Shown here piece after piece: positions 1-7,174 of a stretch of DNA of 64,000 nucleotides (the stretch's first letter is position 1; every line of letters starts with the position of its first letter). This stretch comes from Actinotalea sp. JY-7876 (lineage in GTDB: Bacteria > Actinomycetota > Actinomycetes > Actinomycetales > Cellulomonadaceae). Under the pieces are notes generated by a model. That model made no database searches and had not been told where the DNA came from. It saw only the letters and a program-made list of their open reading frames with translations. The translations under genes were made by a program, and so were the position numbers. Location: positions 2,790,001 through 2,854,000 of the forward strand of contig NZ_CP059493.1 of NCBI RefSeq assembly GCF_014042015.1, read 5' to 3'.

Positions 1-1196
1 GCGGCACCGTCGCGGCGCCGGAGGCGACCTCCCGCGTCGAGGTCTTCACGTGGTGGGCGAGCGGCTCCGAGAAGCGCGGCCTCGACGCCGTCGTGGGGGT
101 CTTCGCCGCCCAGCACCCCGACGTGCGGCTCGTGGACGGCGCCGTGGCCGGAGGGGCGGGAACGGCGGCCAAGGACCTGCTGCGCTCGCGGCTCGCGGCC
201 CAGGACCCGCCGGACACCTTCCAGGCGCACGCCGGCGCGGAGCTCGCCGACTACGCCGAGGGCGGGCGGCTCGAGGACCTCTCCGACCTCTACGACGAGC
301 TCGGCCTGCGCGACGTGCTGCCGCCCGAGCTCGTGGCGACGCTCACGGTCGACGGCGACATCTACGCGGTGCCCTCGAACATCCACCGCGCGAACGTCGT
401 GTGGGCGAACCCCGACGTGCTCGCCGCGGCGGGCCTCGACCCCGACGCGACGTACGCGTCGATCGACGAGTGGGTGGCGGCTCTCGAGACCGTCGGGCGC
501 TCGGGCGTCACGCCGCTGGCCGTGGGCACGACGTGGACCCAGGTGCACCTGCTGGAGACCGTGCTCCTGGCGGGCCTGGGGGCCGAGGCCTACACCGGCC
601 TGTGGGACGGCACGACCGACTGGCGCGGCCCCGAGGTCACGGCCGCCCTGGAGGACTTCCGCACCCTGCTGAGCCTCACGAACCCCGACCGGGACCAGCT
701 CGACTGGCCCGACGCCACGCAGCGGGTGATCGACGGCCAGGCCGCCTTCACGGTCATGGGCGACTGGGCGCTGCCGGCGTTCGAGGGCGCGGGCCGGGAG
801 GTCGGGACCGGCGTCGTCCACTTCCCCGTACCGGGGACCGACGGCGTCTTCGACTTCCTCGCCGACTCCTTCACCCTGCCCGTCGGGGCGCGGAACCCCG
901 ACGGCGCCCGGGCCTGGCTCGAGACCGTGGCGTCGCGCGAGGGGCAGACGGCCTTCAGCCGCGCGAAGGGCTCGATCCCGGCGCGCACGGACGCCGACCC
1001 GGCGGACTTCGGCCCCTACCAGCGCTCGGCGATGGCCTCGTTCCGGGAGAGCACCGTCGTCGGCTCGCTGACCCACGGCGCCGTCGCGCTCGCGACGTTC
1101 GACGCGGTCGCGGCCGCCGTGCGGTCCTTCACGACCGGCGCGACGGACGTCGCGGGACTCCAGGCGGCCCTCGCCGCCGCGGCGTCCACGCGCTGA
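1..1196 (+). CDS. Sugar ABC transporter substrate-binding protein (5' end missing)
   Basis: The reading frame is open from the window edge, so the signal peptide and true start lie upstream. The visible part, about 398 residues, begins with a strand rich in V/F/W (VEVFTWWASGSEKRGLDAV) followed by a helix and then a typical family-1 extracellular solute-binding fold, including a late DWALPAF stretch and an RTDADPADFG-type C-terminal region. This resembles glucose/mannose-type binding proteins that deliver a monosaccharide to a membrane permease. No permease genes follow, so in this organism the permeases must lie upstream or elsewhere. A bidirectional terminator hairpin follows the stop. Sugar specificity cannot be read from the sequence. 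Confidence 0.82.
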   Translation, partial: GTVAAPEATSRVEVFTWWASGSEKRGLDAVVGVFAAQHPDVRLVDGAVAGGAGTAAKDLLRSRLAAQDPPDTFQAHAGAELADYAEGGRLEDLSDLYDELGLRDVLPPELVATLTVDGDIYAVPSNIHRANVVWANPDVLAAAGLDPDATYASIDEWVAALETVGRSGVTPLAVGTTWTQVHLLETVLLAGLGAEAYTGLWDGTTDWRGPEVTAALEDFRTLLSLTNPDRDQLDWPDATQRVIDGQAAFTVMGDWALPAFEGAGREVGTGVVHFPVPGTDGVFDFLADSFTLPVGARNPDGARAWLETVASREGQTAFSRAKGSIPARTDADPADFGPYQRSAMASFRESTVVGSLTHGAVALATFDAVAAAVRSFTTGATDVAGLQAALAAAASTR

Positions 1197-1202
1197 CGGG
1201 GG

Positions 1203-1226
1203 CGGGGACGGCTCAGACCGTCCCCG
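1203..1226. terminator. Bidirectional terminator hairpin between convergent genes
   Basis: A 9-bp stem CGGGGACGG/CCGTCCCCG with a 6-nt loop (CTCAGA) begins seven bases after the stop of the sugar-binding protein and ends just before the stop of the convergent gene. There is no U-run, as is usual for GC-rich actinobacterial terminators. Confidence 0.6.
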
Positions 1227-1229
1227 GCG

Positions 1230-1682
1230 TCACGCGACCCCGCGGGGCACGAACGTCACGGTGCCGTCCGGGCCGATGACCGTCTCCGCCCATCCGGGGG
1301 CTCCCGGGGCCGGCAGCGGCACCGCGTCGTCGGTGGCCCGGTGGTACAGCGCCCAGTCCGACTCGGCCACGGCGCGCGTCGAGGTGAACGTCCGCTCGGC
1401 CCCGGCCGGCTCGGCCTGGACCCGGCGCACCGGCACCGCCGCGCGCGCGTCGTCCGGCTCGTCCGGGACCAGCGCCGGGACGTGCATGCCGGGCGGTGGA
1501 GCCGTCGGCCCGGGCTCCCTCCGGACGGGCGCCGCCGGCACCGGGCCGTCGGCGAGGTCGTCGACCCACCAGACGTGGTCGGCGGGCGGCGCGGGCCAGG
1601 CCGGGTCCGGCCGCCAGCCGGAGGGCGGCGACCAGCCGGTCGGCGGGGTGGGCCATCCGGGAGGGGCGTGGAAGCGGTGCAC
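1230..1682 (-). CDS. Small Trp/Pro-rich protein with PPGW-type repeats
   Basis: This 150-residue protein was not recognised at family level. The first 35 residues carry repeated PPGW/PPTGW/PPSGW/DPAWPAPP motifs of the type found at the N-termini of many actinobacterial membrane or DUF2510-like proteins, followed by WWVDDLADG. The C-terminal half reads like a small domain ending in WAETVIGPDGTVTFVPRG. No transmembrane segment or signal peptide is evident. The start is GTG at 1682; a TAGGTT hexamer ends 6 nt upstream and no Shine-Dalgarno sequence is present, suggesting a leaderless mRNA. It is convergent with the sugar-binding protein. Function is unknown. Confidence 0.6.
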   Translation of the reverse strand: MHRFHAPPGWPTPPTGWSPPSGWRPDPAWPAPPADHVWWVDDLADGPVPAAPVRREPGPTAPPPGMHVPALVPDEPDDARAAVPVRRVQAEPAGAERTFTSTRAVAESDWALYHRATDDAVPLPAPGAPGWAETVIGPDGTVTFVPRGVA

Positions 1683-1688
1683 ACAGCG

Positions 1689-1694
1689 AACCTA
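1689..1694 (-). promoter_or_regulatory. -10 element of a probable leaderless promoter
   Basis: TAGGTT on the minus strand ends 6 nt before the GTG of the Trp/Pro-rich gene, placing the transcription start at or next to the start codon. Confidence 0.45.
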
Positions 1695-1853
1695 GCGACG
1701 CGGCCCGGCCGGGAACGAGCCGCGCCGTGGCACCTCACCCCCTCTTTCACCCGCGCCCGGCCGGCGGCTCGGCCGTCCGGGTGAGCCGGCACGAAACAGG
1801 ACCGTGACACGTGGCAACGCCCCGTTCACCCCGCGGCGGCGCTCCCGAAACAC

Positions 1854-1871
1854 GGATCCAGAACTGTATCC
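1854..1871. promoter_or_regulatory. Putative operator of the GntR regulator
   Basis: GGATCCAGAACTGTATCC is an imperfect 18-bp palindrome with half-site GGATMCAG. It lies 5-22 bp upstream of the regulator's ATG. A third GGATAC half-site occurs at 1890-1895, so that GTATCCA (1866-1872) and TGGATAC (1889-1895) form a second, wider inverted repeat straddling the start codon. Self-repression by the GntR protein is the simplest reading, but this is inference. Confidence 0.45.
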
Positions 1872-1875
1872 AGGC

Positions 1876-2598
1876 ATGAGCACACGCGTGGATACGGGCC
1901 CCCAGGCCCGTCGCTCGCGCCGCGAGCAGGTGTACGAGTCGCTGCGGGACGAGCTCGTCAGCGGACGCTTCTCGCCCTGGGAGCGCCTGGGCGAGGAGCG
2001 GCTCGCCGACCTGTTCGGGGTGTCGCGGACGCCGGTCCGCGAGGCGCTGACCCGGCTCCTCGCCGACGGCCTCCTCGAGAAGCGCGGCGGCGGGCTGTAC
2101 GTCTACATGCCGACGTTCGCCGACCTCGCCGCGCTCTACGAGCTGCGGATCACCCTCGAGCTGCAGGGCATCCGCCGCGCGGTGCAGGACCCCACGGTCC
2201 GGCACGACCGCGCCCGCCTGGAGGCCGAGCTCGCCCGCTGGCACGAGATGCGCGACACGCCCCCGGCGCCCACCGCCGGCTTCGTGGCGGTCGACGAGCG
2301 CTTCCACGCCGTGCTGCTGGACAGCTCCGGCAACCACGCCCTGACCGCGGCGCTCGCCCAGGTCAACCAGAAGATCAGGGGAGTACGGATGTACGACTAC
2401 CTCACCACCGACCGCATGCGGGCGACCGTCGACGAGCACGTCGAGATCGCCGAGCACGTCCTGGCCGGGCGGCTGACCACGGCGCTCGACGCCCTGCACG
2501 CGCACGTCGGCTCCTCGCGCGACGTCGTCGTGGAGCGGGCGGCGCACGCGCTCGCCATGGCACGGATGGGCCACCTCGACGGACGGGACGCCCGGTGA
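1876..2598 (+). CDS. GntR-family (FCD subfamily) transcriptional regulator
   Basis: The protein has 240 residues from ATG 1876. An upstream TTG/GTG extension is open but would cover the palindromic operator, so the ATG was chosen. An N-terminal winged helix (EQVYESLRDELVSGRF...LADLFGVSRTPVREALTRLLADGLLEKR) is followed by an all-helical FCD ligand domain with the expected Asp/His metal or acid-binding positions (ELRITLELQGIRRAV, DERFHAVLL, DEHVEIAEHVLAGR). FadR/VanR-type proteins are usually repressors released by a carboxylate ligand. The gene ends in a GTGA overlap with allophanate hydrolase, so it most likely controls the nitrogen operon that follows. Confidence 0.88.
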   Translation: MSTRVDTGPQARRSRREQVYESLRDELVSGRFSPWERLGEERLADLFGVSRTPVREALTRLLADGLLEKRGGGLYVYMPTFADLAALYELRITLELQGIRRAVQDPTVRHDRARLEAELARWHEMRDTPPAPTAGFVAVDERFHAVLLDSSGNHALTAALAQVNQKIRGVRMYDYLTTDRMRATVDEHVEIAEHVLAGRLTTALDALHAHVGSSRDVVVERAAHALAMARMGHLDGRDAR

Positions 2599-4349
2599 GC
2601 ACCCTGACCCCCGCACCCGCGACCGCGCCGGACGACGTGCGGCCCTCCCCCACGCAGCGCGTGCTCGACGCCTATGCGCGCCTCGCCGCCGTCGACCGCC
2701 CGGAGGTCTGGATCACCCTGCGACCCGAGGCGGACGCCCTGGCCGACGCCGCCGCGGTCGAGGCCCGGCTCGCCGCCGGGGAGCACCTGCCGCTGGCCGG
2801 CACGGTCCTCGCCGTCAAGGACAACATCGACGTGGCCGGGCTGCCCACGACGGCCGGCCACCCCGACTTCGAGCGGATCGCGGAGCGCACCGCCACCGCC
2901 GTCGAGCGGCTCCTCGACGCCGGGACCGTGCTGCTCGGCAAGACGAACCTCGACCAGTTCGCCACCGGCCTCACCGGCTCGCGCAGCCCCTACGGCGCCG
3001 TCCGCAGCGCCCTGGTGCCCGACCGCGTCTCCGGCGGCTCGAGCGCCGGGTCCGGCGCCGCGGTGGGGCTCGGGGTCGTCGACATCGGTGTCGCCACGGA
3101 CACCGCGGGCTCCGGCCGGGTGCCGGCCGCCTTCAACGGCGTGGTGGGGATCAAGCCGACCTTCGGTCTCGTCCCCAAGGACGGCGTCGTGCCGGCGTGC
3201 GCGTCGTACGACTGCGTGAGCATCCTGGCGCCGACGCTGGCCCTGGCCACCGCGGCGATCCGGGTCATGACGGGCCCCGCCTCCGCCGACCCTGCCTCCA
3301 GCACCTGGCCCGCGGACGTCCGGCTCGCCGCACCCGCGGCACCCCGCGTGGCCGTGCCCCGTGCCGCCGACCTGGCAGGCCTCTCGCCCGAGGCGCTGGC
3401 CCGGTTCGCCGCGGCCCGGGGCCGGCTCGAGGCCTCCGGCGCCGGCGTCGGCGAGATCGACCTCACGCCGCTGCTCGCCGCGGCGCGACTGCTCTACGAC
3501 GGCGCGCTCGTCGCGGAGCGCTACGCCGCCTTCGGCGACTTCCTGGCCGCGCACCCCGAGCACGCCGACCCGTCGGTCGCCACGATCGCCCGCGGCGCCG
3601 GGACCGTCATCGGCGCCGACGTCGTCCGCGACCAGCAGCGCCTGCGCGCGCTGCGGGCGCAGTCCCTGGCGGCGCTCGCGGGGTACGACGCCCTGCTGGT
3701 CCCGACCGCGCCCGAGCACCCCACGCTCGCCGCGGTCGCGGCCGACCCGCTCGGGGTCAACGCGCGGCTCGGCACGTACACGAACTTCGTGAACCTCTTC
3801 GGCATGGCCGCGGTCGCGGTGCCCGGCGGCACGGCCGACGGCGGGCTGTTCGGCGTCACCGTGGTGACCCGCGGGTTCGAGGACCAGGTCGGGCTCGACC
3901 TCGCCGCCGTGCTCGCCGGGGAGGCCGGGCTCCCGCCCGAGCCCTACCCCAGCGGCGGCGTCCCGGTGGTCGTCTTCGGCGCCCACCTGCGCGGGGAGCC
4001 GCGCAACCCCCAGCTCGAGGAGCTCGGCGCGCGCTTCGTCGGCGACGTCACGACGGCGCCGGACTACGCCATGCACCTGGCCGCGGACGGCCTGCGCCCG
4101 GTGGTGGTCCGGACCGCCGCCGGCGCGGGTGCGGCGCTGCCCGGCGAGGAGTGGCTGCTCTCCCCCGCGGCGCTCGGCACCCTGCTCACCACCGTCGACG
4201 CGCCGCTCGCGCTCGGCCGCGTCCGGCTGGCCGACGGCCGGGCCGTCGTCGGCTTCACGGGCGCGCTGACCGGCGAGGAGCCCGACATCACGGCCGCCGG
4301 CGGCTGGCGCGCGCACCGCCGGCGTCGCGACCGTCCCGGCACCACCTGA
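2595..4349 (+). CDS. atzF: Allophanate hydrolase (AtzF-type)
   Basis: This 584-residue protein hydrolyses allophanate (urea-1-carboxylate) to ammonia and CO2. The amidase-signature domain (about residues 20-430) has the Lys-Ser-Ser triad: Lys75 in AVKDNIDVAG, the Ser149/Ser150 pair in SGGSSAGSG, and Ser173 in TDTAGSGRVPA. The C-terminal region (about 455-575, FGAHLRGEPRNPQLEELGARF) matches the AtzF/DUR1,2 C-terminal domain that acts on the N-carboxycarbamate intermediate, and this separates it from ordinary amidases. It starts at GTG 2595, overlapping the regulator stop by 4 bp. No urea carboxylase, biuret hydrolase or guanidine carboxylase is nearby to supply the substrate. Confidence 0.88.
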   Translation: MSTLTPAPATAPDDVRPSPTQRVLDAYARLAAVDRPEVWITLRPEADALADAAAVEARLAAGEHLPLAGTVLAVKDNIDVAGLPTTAGHPDFERIAERTATAVERLLDAGTVLLGKTNLDQFATGLTGSRSPYGAVRSALVPDRVSGGSSAGSGAAVGLGVVDIGVATDTAGSGRVPAAFNGVVGIKPTFGLVPKDGVVPACASYDCVSILAPTLALATAAIRVMTGPASADPASSTWPADVRLAAPAAPRVAVPRAADLAGLSPEALARFAAARGRLEASGAGVGEIDLTPLLAAARLLYDGALVAERYAAFGDFLAAHPEHADPSVATIARGAGTVIGADVVRDQQRLRALRAQSLAALAGYDALLVPTAPEHPTLAAVAADPLGVNARLGTYTNFVNLFGMAAVAVPGGTADGGLFGVTVVTRGFEDQVGLDLAAVLAGEAGLPPEPYPSGGVPVVVFGAHLRGEPRNPQLEELGARFVGDVTTAPDYAMHLAADGLRPVVVRTAAGAGAALPGEEWLLSPAALGTLLTTVDAPLALGRVRLADGRAVVGFTGALTGEEPDITAAGGWRAHRRRRDRPGTT

Positions 4350-4371
4350 CCGGCACCACCTGACCGGCACC
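4336..4371 (+). repeat. 14-bp tandem repeat across a stop codon
   Basis: Two perfect copies of CCGGCACCACCTGA and an 8-bp partial third copy span the end of the allophanate hydrolase gene; the first copy supplies its TGA and the second repeats it in frame. It looks like a slippage duplication and has no evident function. Confidence 0.7.
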
Positions 4372-4419
4372 GCCCGGCGCCCGGACCTGCTCCCACCCCT
4401 CACCCGACCGGAGATCATC

Positions 4420-5400
4420 ATGACCGCACGACCGACCGCACGACTGCGGCCCACCACCGCCCTCCTGGCCGTCGCCGCACTGGCCGGCCTCGGCGGCTGC
4501 GCGGCCGCCGGGGCCGACGAGCCCGACGGCGCCACGGGCACCGTCACCGTCGGGACCCTCAAGGGCCAGCCGCACCTGTTCGCCCCGTTCCTGTACGAGG
4601 ACTTCCTCCCGGACGGCATGGAGGTGGAGGTCGTCCAGTTCGACACCTCCCCCGACATCAAGAACGCCGTGGTCAGCGGCAACGTCGACTTCGGGGTCAC
4701 GGGTGTGCCGTCCGCGCTCTCCGGTGTCGCGGCGGGCCAGGACGTCGTGGTCGTCGCGGCGGCCGCCGACGGCGGGTCCAACATCGTGGGCACGACGGAC
4801 ATCACCTCGGTCGCCGACCTCGTCGGACGCACCGTGGGCTACCCGCAGGGCGCGTCGCAGGAGATCCTGCTGCGGCTCACGCTCGAGGAGCACGGCGTCG
4901 ACATCGAGGAGCTCGATCTCGTCAACCTGCCGTTCTCCGACATGGCGAACGCGCTCGCGAGCGGGCAGATCGACGCCTTCGCCAGCGCCGAGCTCGGCCC
5001 CTCCATCGCCATGCTCGACGGCGCCCACCAGATCGTCTCCCCCTACGACACGCCCGTCGGCAAGGTGAACATCGGCCTGGTCACCACGCAGCGCCTCATC
5101 GACTCGGACCCCGAGCTCGTGCAGGCGGTGGTGGACACGCACATCGAGGCCACCGAGGCGATGCTCGCCGACCCCGAGGCGTGGTCGAGCGGCGTCGTCG
5201 AGCAGTTCGGCCTCGACGCCGCCGTGGTCGACACGGCGATCGGCAACATCTGGCCGCGCTGGTCCCTGGACGCCGAGTACCGCGCCCAGGTCGAGGCGCT
5301 CGCCGAGCAGATGCACGGGCTCGGCTACCTCGACGCCTCGCCCACCGCCGACGAGGTCATCGACCCGACCTTCGTCGAGTCCTCCACCGCCGGCTCCTGA
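4420..5400 (+). CDS. NitT/TauT-family ABC transporter substrate-binding lipoprotein
   Basis: This 326-residue protein has a lipoprotein signal peptide with lipobox LGGC (Cys27), so it should be anchored outside the membrane. The mature part is an NMT1/SsuA-like fold: VTVGTLKGQPHLF, then an FGVTGVPSALSGVAAGQDV region and VGRTVGYPQGASQEILL, as in binding proteins for nitrate, taurine, aliphatic sulfonates or pyrimidine precursors. It follows allophanate hydrolase by 70 bp and precedes its permease, so the cargo is probably a nitrogen compound degraded through allophanate, such as urea, biuret or guanidine. That substrate is inference from context. Confidence 0.85.
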   Translation: MTARPTARLRPTTALLAVAALAGLGGCAAAGADEPDGATGTVTVGTLKGQPHLFAPFLYEDFLPDGMEVEVVQFDTSPDIKNAVVSGNVDFGVTGVPSALSGVAAGQDVVVVAAAADGGSNIVGTTDITSVADLVGRTVGYPQGASQEILLRLTLEEHGVDIEELDLVNLPFSDMANALASGQIDAFASAELGPSIAMLDGAHQIVSPYDTPVGKVNIGLVTTQRLIDSDPELVQAVVDTHIEATEAMLADPEAWSSGVVEQFGLDAAVVDTAIGNIWPRWSLDAEYRAQVEALAEQMHGLGYLDASPTADEVIDPTFVESSTAGS

Positions 5401-5428
5401 GCCCGGCCCCGACGTGAAGGAACCCGCC

Positions 5429-6343
5429 ATGACCGCGACCGCTCCGTCCGAGGCACCGCTCGCCGTCCCCGCCGCCGCGACCACGGGCTCGCCCGCGGCG
5501 CGGGCGGGGCGGCCGCGCCGGCCCCGCCCCGCCCGCGACCCCCGGGCCACGGCGGCGGCCGTCGCCCTGGCCGTGCCCGTCCCCGTGCTCGCCCTCGTGC
5601 TGTGGAAGCTCGGCGTCCAGAACGCCTGGACCCTGCCCTTCGGCATCAAGATGGCCTTCGTCCCGGCCCCCGAGGACGTGCTGCGCCGCATCGTCGACAT
5701 CACCGTCGGCGGCGTCTTCGACGACGCGTTCAGCGGCTCGCTGTGGGAGCACCTCGCGGCGAGCACGGGACGGGTCCTGTCCGGGTTCGGGCTCGCGGCG
5801 CTCTGCGCGATCCCCCTCGGGGTCCTCATGGGGCGCTTCCGTGCCGTGTTCCGCATGCTCGACCCGCTGCTCAACGTCGTCCGACCGATCCCGGTGACGG
5901 CGTGGGCGCCCCTCGCGCTGCTCATCATCGGCTTCGGGGACCGCTCGACGATCTTCCTGGTCTTCCTCGCCGCGTTCTTCCCGATCCTGCTCAACACGAT
6001 CGCGGGCGTGCGCCGAGTCCCGGAGCGGCTGCTCGAGGCCGCGGCGATGCTCGGCACGCGTCCGGCGCAGGTCCTGACCAACGTCGTCCTGCCCGGCGCG
6101 ATGCACAGCATCGTCGGCGGCCTGCGGATCGCCCTGGGGCTGTCCTGGGTCATCCTCGTCGTCGGGGAGACCGTCGGCATCAGCACCGGCCTGGGGTCGA
6201 TGATCACCCAGGCGCGGGACATGTCCAAGACCGATCTCATCGTCGCCGGGATGGTCGTCATCGGCCTCGCGGGCTTCCTCGCCGACCGGCTCCTCGCCGG
6301 CCTGGTCACGCTCGTCACCCGCGGCCGCCCGACCCTCTCCTAG
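5429..6343 (+). CDS. NitT/TauT-family ABC transporter permease
   Basis: A permease of 304 residues. The ATG at 5429 is preceded by AAGGA at 7-nt spacing and is preferred to the in-frame GTG at 5414, which lies within that ribosome-binding region. After a Pro/Arg/Ala-rich cytoplasmic N-terminus there are about six hydrophobic segments and the coupling-helix EAA motif (EAAAMLGTRPAQVLTNVVLPGAMHSIVGG). Composition and order match SsuC/TauC-like permeases. The stop codon TAG forms part of the ribosome-binding site of the ATPase gene that follows, so the three transporter genes form one operon. Confidence 0.87.
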   Translation: MTATAPSEAPLAVPAAATTGSPAARAGRPRRPRPARDPRATAAAVALAVPVPVLALVLWKLGVQNAWTLPFGIKMAFVPAPEDVLRRIVDITVGGVFDDAFSGSLWEHLAASTGRVLSGFGLAALCAIPLGVLMGRFRAVFRMLDPLLNVVRPIPVTAWAPLALLIIGFGDRSTIFLVFLAAFFPILLNTIAGVRRVPERLLEAAAMLGTRPAQVLTNVVLPGAMHSIVGGLRIALGLSWVILVVGETVGISTGLGSMITQARDMSKTDLIVAGMVVIGLAGFLADRLLAGLVTLVTRGRPTLS

Positions 6344-6351
6344 GAGCCACC

Positions 6352-7164
6352 ATGCCTCGCATCGGAACCGACCGGCCCCAGCTGCCCGGGGACATCCGCA
6401 CCGTCGCCCTCGAGAAGCGCTACCGCCCCACCGACACCGTCCCCGCGATGGCCGGCGTCGACCTCGACGTCCGGGCGGGCGAGCTCGTCACCGTCGTCGG
6501 CGCGAGCGGCTGCGGCAAGAGCACCCTCCTGCGCATCATCGCCGGGTTCGAGACCGCGACCGGCGGCTCGGTCACCGTCGCGGGCGAGCCGGTCACCGGC
6601 CCGGGGCCGGACCGGGGCGTCGTCTTCCAGGACTACGGCCTCTTCCCGTGGCTGACGGTCCAGGAGAACGTCGCGTACGGCCCCAAGCAGAAGCGGTACA
6701 GCCGCGACGTCGTCGCCGAGCGTGCCGAGCGCTTCCTGGCGACGGTGGGCCTGACCCGGTTCGCCAGGTCCTACCCCGGCGAGCTCAGCGGCGGCATGCA
6801 GCAGCGCGTCGCGATCGCCCGCGTGCTGGCGAACGACCCGGCCGTGATGCTCATGGACGAGCCGTTCGGCGCGCTCGACGCCCTGACGCGCAGCACCATG
6901 CAGGTGGAGCTGAGCCGCATCCACCGCGAGACCGGGACGACGGTGCTGCTGGTCACCCACAGCATCGAGGAGGCGGTGGTGCTCGCGGACCGCGTCGTGG
7001 TCATGGCGGGCGGCGCCTCGCACGGCGTGCCGGGTCACGTCCGCGAGGTCGTCCCCGTCGGCCTCGGCGAGGACCGGGACGTCACCGGGCCCGCGTTCAA
7101 CGAGATCAAGCGGCACATCGCGGCCCTGGTCCACGAGGGCACGCAGGCTGTGCCGGCGGCGTGA
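6352..7164 (+). CDS. NitT/TauT-family ABC transporter ATP-binding protein
   Basis: A 270-residue ATPase with all expected motifs: Walker A GASGCGKST, Q-loop FQDYGLFPW, signature LSGGMQQR, Walker B VMLMDEP and H-loop THS. This pattern is typical of SsuB/TauB-type subunits that energise import. The ATG at 6352 follows AGGAG at 5-nt spacing. It is the last gene of the operon; 10 bp separate its stop from that of the convergent amylase-pullulanase gene, and no hairpin terminator is obvious there. Confidence 0.88.
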   Translation: MPRIGTDRPQLPGDIRTVALEKRYRPTDTVPAMAGVDLDVRAGELVTVVGASGCGKSTLLRIIAGFETATGGSVTVAGEPVTGPGPDRGVVFQDYGLFPWLTVQENVAYGPKQKRYSRDVVAERAERFLATVGLTRFARSYPGELSGGMQQRVAIARVLANDPAVMLMDEPFGALDALTRSTMQVELSRIHRETGTTVLLVTHSIEEAVVLADRVVVMAGGASHGVPGHVREVVPVGLGEDRDVTGPAFNEIKRHIAALVHEGTQAVPAA

Positions 7165-7174
7165 CGCCCGGACG

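Noticed and set aside
1804-1875. Upstream extension of the GntR regulator
   Set aside because: The extra 24 residues are not regulator-like and the segment holds the palindromic operator; ATG 1876 gives the usual N-terminus.
2397-4832. An 811-codon minus-strand open frame across the nitrogen operon
   Set aside because: The plus strand encodes allophanate hydrolase with its catalytic triad and a lipoprotein signal; the reverse frame is compositionally biased noise.
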